DNA from: Anas platyrhynchos
Taxonomy: Eukaryota; Chordata; Aves; Anseriformes; Anatidae
DNA length: 64,000 nucleotides
Assembly (NCBI RefSeq): GCF_047663525.1
Contig: NC_092621.1
Location: 75,010,501-75,074,500 of the forward strand
Direction: 5' to 3'
Numbering within the stretch: the first letter of the stretch is position 1; every line of letters begins with the position of its first letter. Below, piece after piece: positions 61,751 through 64,000 of this stretch. The notes under the pieces are model-generated. The model saw only the letters and a program-made list of their open reading frames with translations. It was not told where the DNA came from and searched no databases. The translations under genes were made by a program, and so were the position numbers.

Positions 61751-64000
61751 AGTCGAAGGGGGAAGGGGCTAAAACCAGGCACGCCGGTGAAGACCTAAGT
61801 ACGCTAGAATCAGAGGGGCTGTGTGCCAGTGAGGTCCTTCGGTTAGATCCACAAGGTGCTGAGTGTAAGGAGACGCACCTGAAATGCTTCTACACAAACG
61901 CACGCAGTATGAGGAACAAAATGGATGAGCTAGAAGTCCTGGCCCAGTCCTGCAACTACAACATCATCGGCATAAGCGAAACCTGGTGGGATGAGTCCTG
62001 TGACTGGGGTGTTGCGATAGATGGTTACAGGCTCTTCAGGAGGGACAGGCAGGGTAGGCGAGGTGGTGGGGTGGCGATGTATGTGAAGCAGGGGCTGGAC
62101 TGTGTGGAACTTCAGGTCGGCGATGGCAAAGTTGAGAGCCTCTGGGTAAGGATCAAGGGACGAACGAATAAAGGGGATGTCGTTGTGGGAGTTTATTACA
62201 GACCGCCTGGCCAGGACGATAGCGCCGATAAATTATTCTTTACAGAACTAAGAGAGGCCTCGAGATTAACTCCCCTTGTCCTTATGGGGAACTTCAACTT
62301 GCCAGACGTTAACTGGGAGTGCCACATGGCTGACATGAGCAAGTCCAGGAGGTTCATGAAGCACCTAGATGATAACTTCTTGGTGCAGGTGCTAACGGAG
62401 CCAACTAGGAAAGGTGCCCTCCTAGACCTGTTGCTAGAAAACAGAGAGGGTCTGGTGGGAGATGTGGTGATTGGTGGCCGCCTCGGTCATAGTGACCATG
62501 AAGTGGTTGTGTTCAAAATGTACGGTGACAGAAGGAAAAGTGCCACCAAAACCTCATCCCTAGATATGGGAAAGGCGGACTTCAGGCTGCTCAGGGAACT
62601 AGTCAGCAAGGTCCCCTGGGAAGCTGCTCTTGAAGGCCTTGATGTCCACCAGTGCTGGTCATTCTTTAAGCGATGCCTCCTAGAAGCACAAGATCAGGCA
62701 ATTCCTAAATATCGCAAGTCAGGCAGGCGCGGCAGGAGGCCGGCGTGGCTGACCAGGAACATTCTAATGGAGATTAGGCGGAAACAGAGAGTGTTTCGCT
62801 ACTGGAAGGAGGGCCAGGTGTCATGGAAAGAATACAGGGATGCTGTTCGTATTTGTAGGAAGAAAATTCGTGTGGCTAAAGCACACCGAGAGTTGAAGCT
62901 GGCTGTGTCTGTGAGAGAAAATAAAAAGGTTTTTTTTAGATATGTGAATGGAAAAAGGAGAACTAAAGAATACATAGGGCCGCTCCTTGATAGGGAAGGT
63001 CTTCTCACAGACGATGACATAGGCAAAGCAGAGACACTTAACGCCTTCTTTGCCTCTGTCTTCAATGCCGATGATGGGCTTCGGGACCCAGGGTGCCCTG
63101 AGCTGGAGGACCGGGACGGTGGGGATGACAAACTCCCAACCAACTCTGAACGTGTGCGGGATTTGCTACTCCACCTGGATCCCTACAAGTCCATGGGTCC
63201 GGATGGGATTCATCCCCGGGTGCTGAAGGAGCTGGCGGACGTCATCGTGGAACCTCTCTCAATTATTTTTCAACAATCCTGGGAGTCTGGAGAGGTCCCG
63301 GTAGACTGGAAGCTGGCAAATGTTGTGCCGATTTTCAAGAAGGGTCAGAAAGAAGACCCTAGCAATTACAGGCCTGTCAGTCTCACGTCAGTGCCTGGTA
63401 AAATCATGGAGAAGATGGTTCTCGAACGTATTGAGGCGCACCTGGGGGACAAAGCAGTCATTGGTCCCAGCCAGCATGGGTTTGTGAAGGGTAGGTCCTG
63501 CCTAACTAACCTGATTTCCTTTTATGATAAGATCACCCGTATGGTGGACCAAGGGAAACCAGCTGATGTGATTTTTTTGGACTTCAGCAAGGCTTTTGAC
63601 ACGGTTTCCCATAGGATCCTACTGGACAAAATGTCCACCATACAGCTAAATAAAAACATCATATGATGGGTGAGCAATTGGCTAACGGGCAGGGCCCAAA
63701 GGGTTATGGTAAATGGGGCTGCGTCAGGCTGGCGGGCAGTCACCAGTGGGGTCCCTCAAGGCTCCATTTTAGGGCCGGTACTTTTCAATATTTTTATAAA
63801 CGATCTGGATGTAGGAATAGAAGGTATTTTGAGCAAGTTTGCTGATGACACCAAACTTGGAGGAGTTGTGGACTCGAATGAGGGTGGAAAGGCCTTGCAG
63901 AGGGATCTGGATAGGTTGGAGAGCTGGGCGATCACCAACCGCATGAAGTTCAATAAGAGCAAGTGCCGGGTCCTGCACCTGGGACGGGGAAACCCTGGCT
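61738..64000 (+). pseudogene. CR1 ORF2: AP endonuclease and reverse transcriptase, one premature TGA, incomplete at window edge
   Basis: The frame is open from 61738; the first ATG is at 61909, inside the endonuclease fold (LKCFYTNARSM). The endonuclease has ISETWWDE, RRGGGVAMYV, VVGVYYRPP and SDH (LGHSDHEVV), but the usual GDFN block reads GNFN (62287-62298), a change at a catalytic Asp. The RT domain begins near 63170 (YKSMGPDGIHPRVLKELADV) and shows VVPIFKKG, NYRPVSLTS, motif A FLDFSKAFDTVSHR, then a TGA at 63664-63666. The same frame stays open afterwards through [20 protein letters not shown] and the catalytic FADD (63838-63849) to the end. Function: nicks target DNA and primes cDNA synthesis. 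As it stands the product would lose the RT active site. Confidence 0.88.
61741..61747 (+). promoter_or_regulatory. Candidate -1 ribosomal frameshift site (TTTAAAC)
   Basis: ORF1 reads GCT TTA AAC TAG here, so T TTA AAC is in the X XXY YYZ register. A -1 slip continues as CTA GAG TCG in the ORF2 frame. A G-rich block (61758-61768, GGGGGAAGGGG) starts 11 bases downstream. The role is inferred; only the arrangement is seen. Confidence 0.5.

Larger units (their letters stand above)
60329..64000 (+). mobile_element. CR1 LINE, near full length (5'UTR, ORF1, ORF2; 3' end outside window)
   Basis: Composition jumps from AT-rich intron to very GC- and CpG-rich at about 60329, which I take as the 5' end of the element. 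The order is a ~340-bp GC-rich 5'UTR, ORF1 (60671-61750) and ORF2 (open from 61738 to the window edge with one TGA at 63664). CR1 elements copy themselves by target-primed reverse transcription and are usually heavily 5'-truncated, so a copy with its 5' part is rare. It lies in a SHOC1 intron in antisense orientation. The near-intact frames suggest a young insertion. Confidence 0.92.

Overview
The window is avian nuclear DNA. Its interspersed repeats are almost all CR1 LINEs, mostly 5'-truncated and in both orientations, and there are no mammalian-type SINEs. Four intron-containing genes have vertebrate orthologues that lie together on human 9q31. From recall, this block lies on the Z chromosome in chicken. 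The species cannot be named from the sequence.

Layout. (1) 753-27206, minus strand: the 5' part of ECPAS (KIAA0368/ECM29, proteasome adaptor and scaffold), 15 coding exons giving the first ~525 residues; the gene continues past base 1. (2) ~26400-28960: a GC-rich, CpG-rich head-to-head promoter region shared by ECPAS and DNAJC25, with long purine/pyrimidine tracts and a CR1 fragment. (3) 28473-34887, plus strand: complete DNAJC25 (4 coding exons, 347 aa, ER membrane J protein). (4) 37397-39229, plus strand: complete GNG10 (2 coding exons, 68 aa, G-protein gamma subunit) with a probable separate 3'UTR exon near 40790. (5) 45124-59791, minus strand: the 3' part of SHOC1 (C9orf84, meiotic crossover factor), 12 coding exons giving the last 620 residues; the 5' exons lie beyond the right edge. 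(6) ~60329-64000, plus strand: a near full-length CR1 retrotransposon with a GC-rich 5'UTR, an intact ORF1 and a long ORF2 (endonuclease plus reverse transcriptase) broken only by one TGA, running off the window. It sits in a SHOC1 intron, antisense to SHOC1.

The genes do not form one pathway: proteasome scaffolding, ER co-chaperone, G-protein signalling and meiotic recombination are neighbours by synteny. Exon boundaries were read by eye from reading frame, GT/AG sites, phase continuity and recognised protein families. All joins are phase-consistent, and no frameshift or stop was found in the four host genes.

The most interesting signal is at the ORF1/ORF2 junction of the CR1 element. The last two sense codons of ORF1 and the preceding base form the canonical -1 frameshift heptamer T TTA AAC, in the correct register. 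The ORF1 stop follows directly, and a -1 slip enters the ORF2 frame, which is open from that point and has no ATG for about 160 bases. Other points of interest are a 17-bp inverted repeat spanning the GNG10 start codon, TGTCGCGA elements shared by the promoter regions, and a phase-compatible DNAJC25-GNG10 readthrough junction.
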